A stretch of 64,000 nt of DNA from the NCBI GenBank assembly GCA_956465555.1, contig OY101116.1, positions 2,666,001-2,730,000 of the forward strand, read 5' to 3'. This DNA comes from Nitzschia sp. pyKryTriq1. Lineage: Eukaryota; Bacillariophyta; Bacillariophyceae; Bacillariales; Bacillariaceae. The notes beneath the pieces were generated by a model. The model searched no databases, had not been told where the DNA came from, and worked only from the letters and a program-made list of their open reading frames with translations. Positions within the stretch are counted from its first letter, which is position 1. Every line of letters begins with the position of its first letter. The translations under genes and the position numbers were made by a program. This document shows positions 1 to 9,399 of the stretch, piece by piece.

Positions 1-364
1 TTCGGTCAAAAGCTCCGTCAGCCGTCTCTGTACATTTAAAGAAGCAACAGAGAAAGCCAAAATTGTGACAAACAGAACCGCTCTTATTGTCGACTTGTTG
101 ACATCCTTCCCTTTTCGCTGCTTCATCTTGCTATCTTCTGACAACAACAGATACTTCTAGGAGCGTGAAACCGGAAGCACTTTGAGATGAATTTATCGGC
201 GAAAAGATCTCTAGCCGATCAATCGAAAGAAGGCGATTAGTATTCGAAATAGCTTTGGACAACAGAATACCGATACCAAGTACAGTCCTCCGGAGTAAAG
301 GAGCCCTCCAAGAAGATGATGAAATAATTACACAAAATTCAAAATAAAAAAAAATAATGATACC
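1..364. other. Intergenic, no feature seen
   Basis: No long open frame, tRNA fold or repeat was recognised. The A+T-rich stretch near 330-360 ends where the GTAC-rich repeat region begins. It may be an untranslated end of a gene lying outside the window. Confidence 0.5.
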
Positions 365-855
365 GTTTTCCGGTTACCGGTATTTCAGGTACTGACTGTA
401 CCGTGCGTACTGAATATGTACAGTAGTACTGGTACCGTACCGTATCGCGTGTATCAGCGCAGGCAGTCGTTTTGTGAGTGTTGTGAGGCGCGGCTGGCTC
501 GTCACGTCGCAGGGTGAATCATCTACCGGTAGAGTACCTTGTACCGGTAGTGTACTTCGTACCGGTTCCCCGTACCGGTACCTTTTGTATCGCAAGGTCT
601 CTAGGGAGGCCTACCCAGCCTGCAGGCTGGCGCAAACATAATATAACTATTTATTATTATCATGAACATACAGTACATAATATTATAGTACCGGTAGACG
701 ACGGGAACGTGCCGACTACGGAACCTGGTACAAGTACCACCCCAGTGATAATGAATGATGAACCAAGGATGAACGGTACCTGGTATGGTCTACTGTGCTG
801 TAATTCTACCGTACTGGTACAGGTACGGTTCAGTACCAGGTACCGGTACGATCAC
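365..855. repeat. GTAC/CCGG palindromic motif cluster
   Basis: This stretch is packed with copies of TACCGGTA, GGTACC, GTACCGGT and close variants, many of them self-complementary, interspersed with unrelated sequence. Short open frames cross it on both strands, but their translations are repeats of the motif (Val-Pro-Val, Tyr-Arg-Tyr) and do not look like protein. Similar smaller clusters recur in other intergenic regions of the window. Confidence 0.8.
463..503 (+). repeat. 41-bp dispersed repeat, copy 1
   Basis: This 41-bp stretch, beginning GCAGTCGTTTTGTGAGTG, matches 3731-3771 at 40 of 41 positions in the same orientation. Both copies lie next to GTAC-rich motif clusters. It may be part of a decayed repeat family. 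Confidence 0.85.
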
Positions 856-884
856 AGTATCATAGCACACCCAACAAGGTGAAG

Positions 885-2024
885 TCATCCGCGCGACCGA
901 AATCGACTCCAAAAGCTCTTATTACCGTTCTTCTTCCTCGTCGTAGTTGTTGTTTTGGTGGACGTTGCCGTACTACTATTCCGAAATTCGAGCCATTGAT
1001 CGACAGACTTTTCTGTTTTTGATTCCGCCAATCGTTGTTGCAAGGTGGCAGCGTTGACTCCTTGGATAAATTTACGAGTTTCTCCCGGTCGCACCACGGG
1101 ATCCAAGGAAGTGTCAACACGTTTGGGGTAGCAAAACAATACGGCAGAAATCCTCCGATTTTGCGAGAGTGTTGCTCCTCCTGCTTCTGTTGTTGCTGCG
1201 GTAGGTGGAGCATCAAAGTGTTTGGGAACGCGATGCAAAATCGCCGACATGCGACCATTGGTACGAATCTTGGCACACCAGCCACCCATAAGGATTGCCG
1301 TCCCCTGTGGAACCGCTGGGACGTTCTTCCATTCGTTGCCGATACGAACTTGTAAACCTGGGAGAGACGCTTGAATCAATGTGAGGAATCCAAAGTCCCG
1401 ATGTTCGGCTAGGCGAGGACGAGCCGCAGCAGCACCAGAGGCAGCACTACCACGACGACGAATGGCTTGTTCTGATGATGATTGCTTTTCTTCTTCGGAA
1501 GGATAGTAGTCAATCATTCTGTAACTGAACGCCACGTCATCTGCGAGATCATCTTTCTCGCTGGATCCACCGATCACCTCCGCAAGAGCAGGAATAAGTT
1601 TTTCGTTCACCAAATCTTTGTATCCCTGAAAAAACGACAAGGGTTCTTGGAGAGCTTCCGCTTGGATAACCTCTGGATCCACCTTTGCAATGCTCTCCAA
1701 ACGTTCGGGACTTATATCGAGAGTACATTTTCGGTCCACGTGGTTAGAATTACTCTTTTTTTCACCATACGAAGAATCCTTGTATATCACAACATTGTTC
1801 GGACAGGCTTGATTCAGACGGTGGGTAACAGTCGAAGAATTTTGGAGCAAATTGAGAATCGCCGCAAAAGGCGCTTTGGGAAGATCCTGGATCAATAAAA
1901 CGCCATCATCACAACTTTGCAGGCAGTTTGCAATTTCAGAGCTGGGAGCGTGGATCGATACACAAGGTAAGGAGGAGAGCGTTATGGTTGTGTCGGTATT
2001 GCTATTGGTCCTCTTCGTCTTCAT
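885..2024 (-). CDS. 2OG-Fe(II) oxygenase, isopenicillin N synthase-like
   Basis: The 379-aa protein matches the C-terminal catalytic half of the isopenicillin N synthase-like dioxygenase family, which use Fe(II) and 2-oxoglutarate to oxidise small molecules. The iron-binding HxD is visible in AEHRDFGFLTL (about residue 208), followed by GLQVRIGNEWKNVP and a distal His in SAILHRVPK. An RxS-type 2-oxoglutarate site appears in NRRISAVLF. The N-terminal half is less typical, and a Ser/Arg/Ala-rich insertion lies just before the HxD. The C-terminus is a Thr/Lys/Arg-rich tail. No targeting peptide is evident. The substrate cannot be told from sequence; related proteins act on gibberellins, flavonoids and alkaloids. 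The gene is intronless and diverges from the methyltransferase gene at 2578. Confidence 0.85.
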   Translation of the reverse strand: MKTKRTNSNTDTTITLSSLPCVSIHAPSSEIANCLQSCDDGVLLIQDLPKAPFAAILNLLQNSSTVTHRLNQACPNNVVIYKDSSYGEKKSNSNHVDRKCTLDISPERLESIAKVDPEVIQAEALQEPLSFFQGYKDLVNEKLIPALAEVIGGSSEKDDLADDVAFSYRMIDYYPSEEEKQSSSEQAIRRRGSAASGAAAARPRLAEHRDFGFLTLIQASLPGLQVRIGNEWKNVPAVPQGTAILMGGWCAKIRTNGRMSAILHRVPKHFDAPPTAATTEAGGATLSQNRRISAVLFCYPKRVDTSLDPVVRPGETRKFIQGVNAATLQQRLAESKTEKSVDQWLEFRNSSTATSTKTTTTTRKKNGNKSFWSRFRSRG

Positions 2025-2577
2025 GATGGATGCGAGTGAGTCAGTCGGTCACAAAGAAAGAAAAAAATAGAGGCGCCACGGCGGATATTGAAACTACGAC
2101 TACTACGCGGTGATCCGATTAGCAGTACTGGTGCTGGACTTCGTAAAATCTAAATTTTAGGCAAAATGCGAACGCGAATATTGGGCATGCCCAAACTGCC
2201 GTAATAAAGATGGGAGCTAGAAAGTTTTGTTACTTATGTCAAAACGAAAAGATGGGCTCTATGGTTCTTCATTCTGTTCGAAGTTTCACTGTGATTATTG
2301 CCTCTTCTGTGCTGGCAGTGGAAGTTTGTACCAACTACTTCTGTGTTCTCATTCCGAGAATGCTAAAAACGAGAACCCAGCCTGCCCGAGATCATACTTC
2401 GTCCCGTACATCGTATCATTACTGTGTAGCGAAGCTGCTGCTGGAATTGGCGCAATGAATGAGATGAGTCCAGTACAAAAATGAGAAAGCATCACATCAG
2501 CTCACAAATAAAATCCATCACTACGAAGTTTGACGAACAAAAACATTCAATCGATCAACCGATTTTAAATTTCAAAC
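2025..2577. other. Divergent intergenic region
   Basis: It separates two genes read outward and probably carries both promoters. Short open frames at 2210-2484 overlap each other in two frames and have no recognisable domain, so I do not call them genes. Confidence 0.5.
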
Positions 2578-3628
2578 ATGGGAACGTGTGCTAGCAGCCC
2601 TGTCGAGACGTCTGCTCTCAAAAAGTCCCTTGATGACACACTCGCTTCCAAGCACAGCACTGTCCACGAGGAAGTTGTGCGCGAAACCTCCCATCCTATC
2701 CTGCGTGCCATCGAAACTATACAAACGGAAAGTGCGAAGCCTTTTGGCCGGATCTTGGATGCCGGAACCGGCCTTGGAAGCTTCAATTGGTTAGCTCACC
2801 TTTTGTCGAGAAAAGATGAGTTTGGTGTCAACGCCGACGACTGGATAGCTGTTACGGCCAGCGACGTTATGGCCAAGGTGGTTACGAAAGAGGCCAAGAG
2901 AATCGGTATCGATGACCCCGAAAAGCATCTAATCTTGGGAAATTGGTTTGAAGAGGAAGGAGAAGAACCACTTCTCCAGGGAGAAATGTTTGATACCATC
3001 CTGATCGATTACCTCATTGGTACGTAGTAGTAGTAGTAGGTAGTCCTGCAGAATTGCGATGGAACAAGGCAAAATGCTAACGACTTCTCAAATACTCGGT
3101 TTCTTGCTTCCTTCAAACATGATGATAGGAGCCATGGATGCGTTTTCTCCCTATCTACAGGATTGTATTTTTGACAGACTGGTGAAGCATCTAAATCCTG
3201 GGGGGCGTATATTCTTGATCGGGACAGAGCCACTTCCCGACAGGGACGAAAAGGATGACGAGAAGAATCTCGTTTGCCGAGTGTTAAAGATGAGAGATGC
3301 GTGTATACTCTTGGCAGGAGACAGGTGCTATCGAGAATACCCACTCTCTTGGACCCTTCGACAAATGAATCGTTGCGGCTTGACGGTAACTCAAAACTCG
3401 AACCAATATTTTCATCTCCTTCATCGGAAAGAGGACATTCATGACCAGATTGGTGTGGGTCGATCGATGCTCAAGAAAATCATGGACCGAAGCCTGGCGA
3501 GCAGTATGGAAGACGCGCTCGATTCCCTGGAACTGGAAGCCCGAAGAATGTTTATCAAAAAGGCGGATCATGAGCCGGTTCATCTCGGGTTTGATTATTT
3601 GGTAGTTGCCGAAATGCCCCCAAAATAA
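2578..3628 (+). CDS. SAM-dependent methyltransferase-like protein (one intron)
   Basis: Two exons, 2578-3019 and 3129-3628, join across a 109-bp GT-AG intron (GTACGT...GATAG) to give 313 aa. The join restores IDYLIGAMDAF across the boundary. The protein has a class I methyltransferase fold: motif I ILDAGTGLGSFNWL near residue 60, an acidic strand FDTILIDYLIG, and the post-motif LNPGGRIFLIGTEP. These bind S-adenosylmethionine in related enzymes. The second half carries helices with a long insert before the C-terminal FDYLVVAEMP strand. I see no diagnostic motif for a protein, RNA or small-molecule substrate. The N-terminus MGTCASS could be N-myristoylated (Gly2, Ser6), which would place it on a membrane; this is inference only. 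Confidence 0.75.
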
Positions 3629-3730
3629 ATTCAATTCCTATAGTAACTGGTGCTACTACTAGATCCCCATGAGTGAGTAGTAGTATCGATTAGATTGTCA
3701 TTTTTGTTCCTGTCGAGTGCATCTTCTTCA

Positions 3731-3771
3731 GCAGTCGTTTTGTGAGTGTTGTGAGGCGCGGCGGGCTCGTC
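3731..3771 (+). repeat. 41-bp dispersed repeat, copy 2
   Basis: It matches 463-503 at 40 of 41 positions. It is followed within about 10 bp by a GTAC-rich cluster, as copy 1 is within about 30 bp. Confidence 0.85.
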
Positions 3772-3777
3772 CCTGCT

Positions 3778-3806
3778 ACAGTACCAGGTACCTGGTATCG
3801 GTACAC
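3778..3806. repeat. GTAC-rich palindromic cluster
   Basis: Nested GGTACC and GGTACCTGG palindromes lie about 50 bp before the probable start codon of the next gene. An open frame runs through it, but motif content suggests this is not coding. Confidence 0.6.
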
Positions 3807-3852
3807 TTCTGCTCTGCCTCCGAGGATGTATCTTCAGCAAACGCTGACACAG

Positions 3853-4296
3853 ATGGCCTACCCACCAACGAATGATCCCTCGCCCTCCCAACAAGCAGAC
3901 CTTCTTCCTGCCGGATGGACTAGAGTCTATAACTCTACTGATGGCACCGAGGCATTTGTAAACATGGCTGCAAACAGAGTGGTGAAGACACGACTCGAAA
4001 TTTATAAGACGCCTCCAAAGAGCAACACCACCAACCCCAGCTTGAAGCCAGAGGCAGTACAGTCAACAACCAACTCTTGCGTTGGTTTTCCTGTCGGTGT
4101 TGTCACCATTGACCGTGGTGGTGGTAACAAAGAAACTCCAATTAGTCTGGTGGAGTCCTCTGATGAAGAGTGGGGGGACGACAACAAAAGCGAGCAAGAA
4201 GAACACAAAAGTATTCTCGGGCCACCCGATAGTGAGGTTGTCTATGGACCCCAGGACAAAGTCGATCCATACCATCAAGAACGCAAGTTCCTCTAG
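3853..4296 (+). CDS. Small acidic protein with WW-like segment
   Basis: I place the start at the ATG of MAYPPTNDP, giving 147 aa. An upstream in-frame ATG at 3826 and longer extension also exist, but they run into the GTAC-rich repeat. Residues LLPAGWTRVYNSTDGTEAFVN resemble the first two strands of a WW domain (LPxGW...G...YFVN), which bind proline-rich peptides. The second conserved Trp is absent, so binding may be lost. The C-terminal half is acidic (SSDEEWGDDNKSEQEEH) and likely disordered. No targeting signal is seen. It could be a genuine short gene or the first exon of a longer one, because repeated sequence follows immediately. Confidence 0.45.
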   Translation: MAYPPTNDPSPSQQADLLPAGWTRVYNSTDGTEAFVNMAANRVVKTRLEIYKTPPKSNTTNPSLKPEAVQSTTNSCVGFPVGVVTIDRGGGNKETPISLVESSDEEWGDDNKSEQEEHKSILGPPDSEVVYGPQDKVDPYHQERKFL

Positions 4297-4302
4297 CAGT
4301 GT

Positions 4303-4560
4303 TATGGAGTAGAAGAGGAACGAACTAGTGAAAATGCGAGGCGAGAACAGTTAAAAGAGTGGTTCGCGACTTGTATCGTACATAAAATGAGCAATTGAAT
4401 TACAACGACACCGAACAACATTACCAATTGAGACATTACTAATTGAGACGCTGTTTTATAATAGTGCGATGGTTGTTGCATCATAGCAATGCATATGGAG
4501 TAGAAGAGGAACGAACTAATGAAAAATGCGAGGCGGCGAGTGGTCCGCGACTTGTATCGT
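4303..4560 (+). repeat. Direct duplication of about 75 bp, 190 bp apart
   Basis: The sequence at 4305-4380 (TATGGAGTAGAAGAGGAACG... through CGCGACTTGTATCGT) recurs at 4495-4560 with a few substitutions and small indels. Both copies are in the same orientation and flank about 115 bp of A+T-rich DNA. The duplication lies just after the stop codon of the preceding small gene. Confidence 0.8.
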
Positions 4561-4958
4561 TGGTCGACAAACAAACCTTGGTCGACAAATTGTGCGAAAG
4601 AACAAAAATGATGATGGAAGATCATCATGTGTGCGTCGGGGGGGTATCCTTTCGCTCGCGTATTTTAAAATATCATCGCACGCAGCATCACCACGTAGCC
4701 GCCTCGTAGGATGCCAATCTGAGCTGAACGGCGCTCCGCCCTTCGCGAGGGTTCCGACGGCCTTCCGCACCGCGCGCACGCCATCTGTTTAGCAAAATGT
4801 AGCGGTCGGTGGTGGTGGTGGTGGTGGTCGCAGAAGAACGATATGCAGTAGATTGCAGCCGATTTCAATTGCTGAACGAGTACCTCTGTTCACAGTTCAC
4901 AAGTACCGGGAGTACAAGAAGACGCACTCTTGGTATCTCTCTTCGAAGTACCAGAAAA

Positions 4959-5627
4959 ATGATGATCCGGGCACTGTTGTGCGCTTGTTTGTTGGCATTT
5001 GCTCCGCTCGGTTCCGTTGCTTTCAATGCCGTCTCCCAACCATCGACGAAGAGATGCAGTTCGCCTTTACAAGCTCAATTAAAGACACTTACCGAGGAAA
5101 CGACATGGGACCTACGATTCTTGGTGCAAGCGGTTCCGACCGAGAATGGCAAGAAAGTCGATGAGTTCTTTTCGGCAAAAGTGCAATTCATTGAAGAAGT
5201 TGGCTACGAGCCTCCCCAAGGCGCGCTGAAGCAGGTATTTGACTCCAGTAAAAATAATGGGAACGAAACTAGTTTCAAGATTCTTTCGAGCCGCTGGAAA
5301 TTATCAGAAGATCCGAATGACCGCAGGGACTCTTTGTGGATTTGGGGGCTCTTCGCTGATCCTCTCTACCCTTTTATGTTACTTCAAATCGAAACTGATC
5401 GCATTCCACTGCCAGGAGATACGACCGATGCAATCAAGCCTCTGAAGTTATTTGCTCAATTAAACCACAAGCGGGAAAAAGACGTTGGGGTTATTCTTTC
5501 AGGTGGAGCGTTGAATATCAAGGAAGCAGAAACATTCAAAGCAGATCCGTTCGGAGCGGCAAGTGTGACAATTTACGACGATGTGACTGTCGGGACGTTG
5601 CAGGTGCAAGCGGTTTCGCGTGCGTGA
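4959..5627 (+). CDS. Plastid-targeted protein of unknown function
   Basis: The likely start is ATG 4959 (222 aa). The upstream in-frame extension begins in a GTG/Val repeat and is probably 5' UTR. The N-terminus MMIRALLCACLLAFAPLGSV is a signal peptide followed by A|FNAV at residues 21-22, the Ala-Phe cleavage motif that sends diatom proteins through the ER into the plastid. A Ser/Lys-rich transit region follows. The mature part (TWDLRFLVQAV...RWKLSEDPNDRRDSLWIWGLF...FAQLNHKR...SVTIYDDVTVGTLQVQ) has no domain I can name. It looks like a compact beta-rich soluble protein, perhaps lumenal or stromal. The gene is intronless. Confidence 0.75.
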   Translation: MMIRALLCACLLAFAPLGSVAFNAVSQPSTKRCSSPLQAQLKTLTEETTWDLRFLVQAVPTENGKKVDEFFSAKVQFIEEVGYEPPQGALKQVFDSSKNNGNETSFKILSSRWKLSEDPNDRRDSLWIWGLFADPLYPFMLLQIETDRIPLPGDTTDAIKPLKLFAQLNHKREKDVGVILSGGALNIKEAETFKADPFGAASVTIYDDVTVGTLQVQAVSRA

Positions 5628-5831
5628 TGCCATGTTGCTTCCATGTCTAATATTCGCTAAATGACGCTATTATCACTAGAAGAGGACTACTAAGTGGATC
5701 TAGGGTAGGTACTTTCTGTGGAATACAGCACAGGTAGAAGAACACTAGGGGACGAAGACTGGGGGGTGTTCCTTCTTGATCCATGCAGTTCGTACAAATC
5801 AATCCTCAGATGACCAAGTTTCATTCAACAT

Positions 5832-7945
5832 TCAAGGGTATCGATGTAAGACTGGAGAAGGGCTGGTCAATTGTCCGGCGAAACTTCGAGGTGACTTAAC
5901 AGGAGTGTAGGCCTCTCCTTCATCACCCGAGTCTTGAGTAAGTTGAGCGGGGAATCTGCTTGTCCCGTCCCCATCGTGCGAATGGTCAAAGGAAGCATCG
6001 GATGCGGCGTCGTCTAGATCCATTGCAAAGTTTACTGGGGGAGTGGCCGTCACACTGGTCGTAGCACCATTTGCGGCCCTTTCCCAGAAAGCCTCAAAAG
6101 CGTGTGAAAGAAGATTCTTTTTGGCAGGATCTCTGCAGTATACCCTAATCACATGTTTGTCGAATTCTTTGGTAAGGAACATCTGGTGGTCCTGTCCACT
6201 GATTTGCTTCGCCATTTGGTAGCCAGGATCTCTATCTCGACCAAAAGATGGGACGGCCTTCTCGACAAAACGAACAAAGTGAAGAGGGTTCTTCCCTTTC
6301 TTTCCTTGATGCCAATACCCGCGCTTGATAATGATATCATCTTCTTTCAACTCAGTGATCATTCCCGTGTTTTCATCGCTATGCCGTGGCGACTCGGAAC
6401 AAATTGAACGTACAATGATCTCAGGTGACGACTTTGAATTCTTCCAAAGTTCTGCATGCTTTTTCTTCTTCAAGTCCAACACCTTTTCGCTACTGAGTTC
6501 TGCAATAAGAATGATGAGAGATAGAGAGTGAGTTTGGATGCCCAAGGTAGAAGTATCTTTGCATCACAGAATCAATCCCAGCACTTACTGTACAATTCAC
6601 GTCTCTTGAATTTAAGGGCCAGTTCTCTTGCAGGCTGCAGCTCTGGACTCGTAGAATACATGATCCCATCGACGATCGAATCTCGCATCCTTTCAAAGGC
6701 ATGCGGGTTCGAAAACGCTCGACTAATCGGTAGCTTCGTGTTGGGATCTTCTGTCGGAATAAGGTAGTATGGATCGGCCAGCTTCAGAATATCGTTGAGC
6801 ATGCATGCCCCGGCAACATTTGTCTTATGCTGATAAATGAACTCGTGAAGCTTGCCGCGAGTCTTGAAGAACTCGATGACTCGAGATACGCACTTCTTGG
6901 GGTAGCAGATCTGGTAGTGGAACTCCCCGTTTTGGCATCGTTTGCAGTCCACTTGATTGCACTCTGCCTTGGCGATACAGGCCTCATTGATGATTGAAAT
7001 ATCAACATTTCCAGCTTCGCTCATGCTTCGTCGCTGATCGCGTGCAAAATAGTCAAGCTTGTCAACATCCATTCCCGATTGGCGATTGGCAACGATATCA
7101 TAAAGCCATTCTTTCGTGTCTGCGATCCTGCCAATTCTCTCGTTGATCTTGAGCTCATTGATCACTTCAGGGATCGCTCCTGAGTAAATACACTCCTTGA
7201 TGAAAATCCAATCCCGATTCGTGAGGATTTCGTCCTCTGAGTCGTGGTCGTCCCAGTAGCAGCGAATCGACTTGGCAGCGATTCCGTCTCCGATCTGCTT
7301 GAGTGGCTTGTCAAGGTTCTCGGCTGCCATGTCGATGGCAAGTCCAAGTGACCGTAAGACTTCGTCAACCATCATGAGAGAGGATTTCTCGTGACTCCAG
7401 TCTGTTTCCACTTCAGGAAACCCACGATAGAGCTCTCGCTTCGAGGGATCTCGTTTCAGCTCTTCGTTGACCTCCTCACGAAACTCCTCGTACAGATGAG
7501 AGTAGGGTCCGTGACCCGTATCATGCAACAAGCCCGCAAGCGTGACACAAAGCACATCCTTGCTCGTCACTCCAAGGGAAGGATGCCTTTCGCGTAGCCG
7601 GAAGCACATTTCGCGGGCCAGATGTCCAACACCTAGCGAGTGTTCGAAACGAGTGTGGTTTCCGCAAGGGTAGACGAGAAATGAGGTCCCGAGCTGCCTG
7701 ATATCGCGGAGTCGCTGCATCGGCCAAGTGTCCACGATCTTCTGCATCAAAGGGCAGCAATCGATCGACTGATGAACTTCATCGTTGCATCGAGTGTACA
7801 TCTCTCTTTTCTCCGATCCCGATTTCACGAGGCTTTCGACTTGGAAGTTTCCATCTTCATCTGCACGAGGATTCTTTCTCGCCTTCATAGGCGAAACAGT
7901 GTTCACAGCAGGACGCTTCCGATCTTCCTCGCTCTTCCCACTCAT
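5832..7945 (-). CDS. SAMHD1-like dNTP triphosphohydrolase (one intron)
   Basis: Exons 7945-6589 and 6499-5832 join across an 89-bp intron (GTAAGT...TGCAG) to give 674 aa; the join reads RRELYKLSSEKV, as in SAMHD1 proteins. The family hydrolyses dNTPs to nucleosides and triphosphate and limits dNTP pools. The HD metal site is intact: H102 in RFEHSLGVGHLA, H141-D142 in LLHDTGHGPYSH, and the Asp of DVDKLDYFARD near residue 295. Human SAMHD1 has an N-terminal SAM domain; here it is replaced by a short Lys/Arg-rich stretch that may include a nuclear signal. The C-terminal tail (about 100 residues) is acidic and Ser/Thr-Pro-rich (YTPVKSPRSF), suggesting CDK-type phosphorylation, as known at human T592. 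Confidence 0.93.
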
Positions 7946-9157
7946 GATGCTTCAATTTCGCTTCGCTCTATCGATATGGTAGGTATTCGTACTCGTAGGT
8001 GATAGAAGTGGAATGAATTATTCTCAATTTCTCGTTCCTCATCGGTTTCATCAATCACATGCTTGATGCTTTACAGTATGTACCGTGCTTCACTGGCGTG
8101 TGGTTTCTTTCCCGATCGACAAAGAACCGCGCCATTTCGAGATCTGGCATCATGCCTCAGGGCAGGCAAGCTGTTTCGCGTAAAAATTACTTATAGAAAT
8201 TCGATATGCAACTATACATATACGAAGGTTACATGTATGTTGCACCAGTTCGCCGTGTAACGTTTCTTTGCTTTCTCAATAATAAATCAGGAGCGAGCGC
8301 GGCCGAGGTTGAAGTAGAGACGGGTGACAGACGGACCGGAACTGATGGCGAATGGTGACGGCCGGATGGAATCAATCTTTTCCATATTGCAGTAAAGAAT
8401 CAGAATAACAACACGGTCTATGGTGTGGGGTGCACCAAGGTACACACCGCAGATGCACAAAGTGTACAAATTCCTTTCACACCCTCCCTGATTGGCTGGA
8501 TTGACGTGGCCATGCTCCCGCCTTCCCCGTTTTCACCAATAATTTATAGAGCCATTGAGCCAGCCACTCCCTCCAACCTTACAATTATTTTGGTGGCAAA
8601 AATTGATCAAAAATGCGCGACAATCAACAAGTCGGAGGGCTTGGGGTTCATCGAACGAAAAAGTCTAGCTGTTGACTTCTCTCCTTCTCCGCTGTAACTT
8701 CAACAAAAGAATGTAGGTAACTCTATTCTTCAGGCAATACTCCGTACTGTAACGAGAAAAATGAATTAGCTGGGCGGGCGAGGGATACCGTACTGATCGA
8801 GCGAGCGGACAATCCGACCAAGTAATAGTAATTGTCGCCATCACTGCGAGTTGCTAGATTATTATTTTTGTTGTTACTTATTATTGCCATTGCTCGCCCA
8901 CTCCATCCAGTTGGGGTTGTTTGCCCACCCGCTCGCGTGTGTTGGGGTGTAGTCGATCTAGTCTTTCTAATCGAGATAGTCCAATTATTTATTCCATTGA
9001 GTCGTAGATGCACCGAATTTTTGCTTCTCCTGAAATCCCAGGGCGAAAATTCGGGATTTGAAACCGTCGTGGGGGGACAGATACCAAAGTACAGTACTGC
9101 ATCGCGCGCCCACGAGTGGCCACGGCCTGATCCTTGATCCTTGATCGAATATCCAAC
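7946..9157. other. Intergenic region, no gene supported
   Basis: This 1.2-kb gap holds several overlapping short open frames (8425-8697, 8723-9283 and others) on both strands without protein-like composition. I found no tRNA or repeat. The last part leads into the conserved upstream element at 9158. Confidence 0.5.
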
Positions 9158-9203
9158 GTCCGTACTTCGTTCAGTTTCTGACTCCCTCGATCGAAGTCCC
9201 TCT
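9158..9203 (+). promoter_or_regulatory. Shared 46-bp upstream element, copy 1
   Basis: GTCCGTACTTCGTTC, a 15-nt variable spacer, then CGATCGAAGTCCCTCT. Both boxes recur exactly, with the same spacer length, at 38059-38104. This copy begins 242 bp before the KAS start codon; the other begins 234 bp before the TFIP11-like start. Function is inferred from position only. Confidence 0.6.
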
Positions 9204-9399
9204 GCGCGTGGAAGCGATTTTTTGGATAATCCAACAAAACCCGAAAGATCGACGATGGCCAATGGCATGATACGCAAGCACAAACTTGTACTGTCAGTTC
9301 AAGTGCTGACATGGCCTGTGACCAGCAATCGCCCCACATTCAAAAACAAACCTCCGTTAATATTGCATCCGTGCACAGTCAGACAGCAAGTAACAACAA

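Noticed and set aside
374-882. Two overlapping ORFs (minus 374-595, plus 514-882) in the first kilobase
   Set aside because: Their translations are products of the GTAC repeat (Val-Pro, Tyr-Arg runs) on both strands and have no domain.
2210-2484. ORFs with CxxC-like text upstream of the methyltransferase
   Set aside because: Two overlapping frames of similar length, no domain, and a location in a divergent promoter region.
8723-9339. ORFs of 186 and 116 aa on the minus strand upstream of the KAS gene
   Set aside because: They overlap ORFs on the other strand, have low-complexity composition and lie over the shared upstream element.
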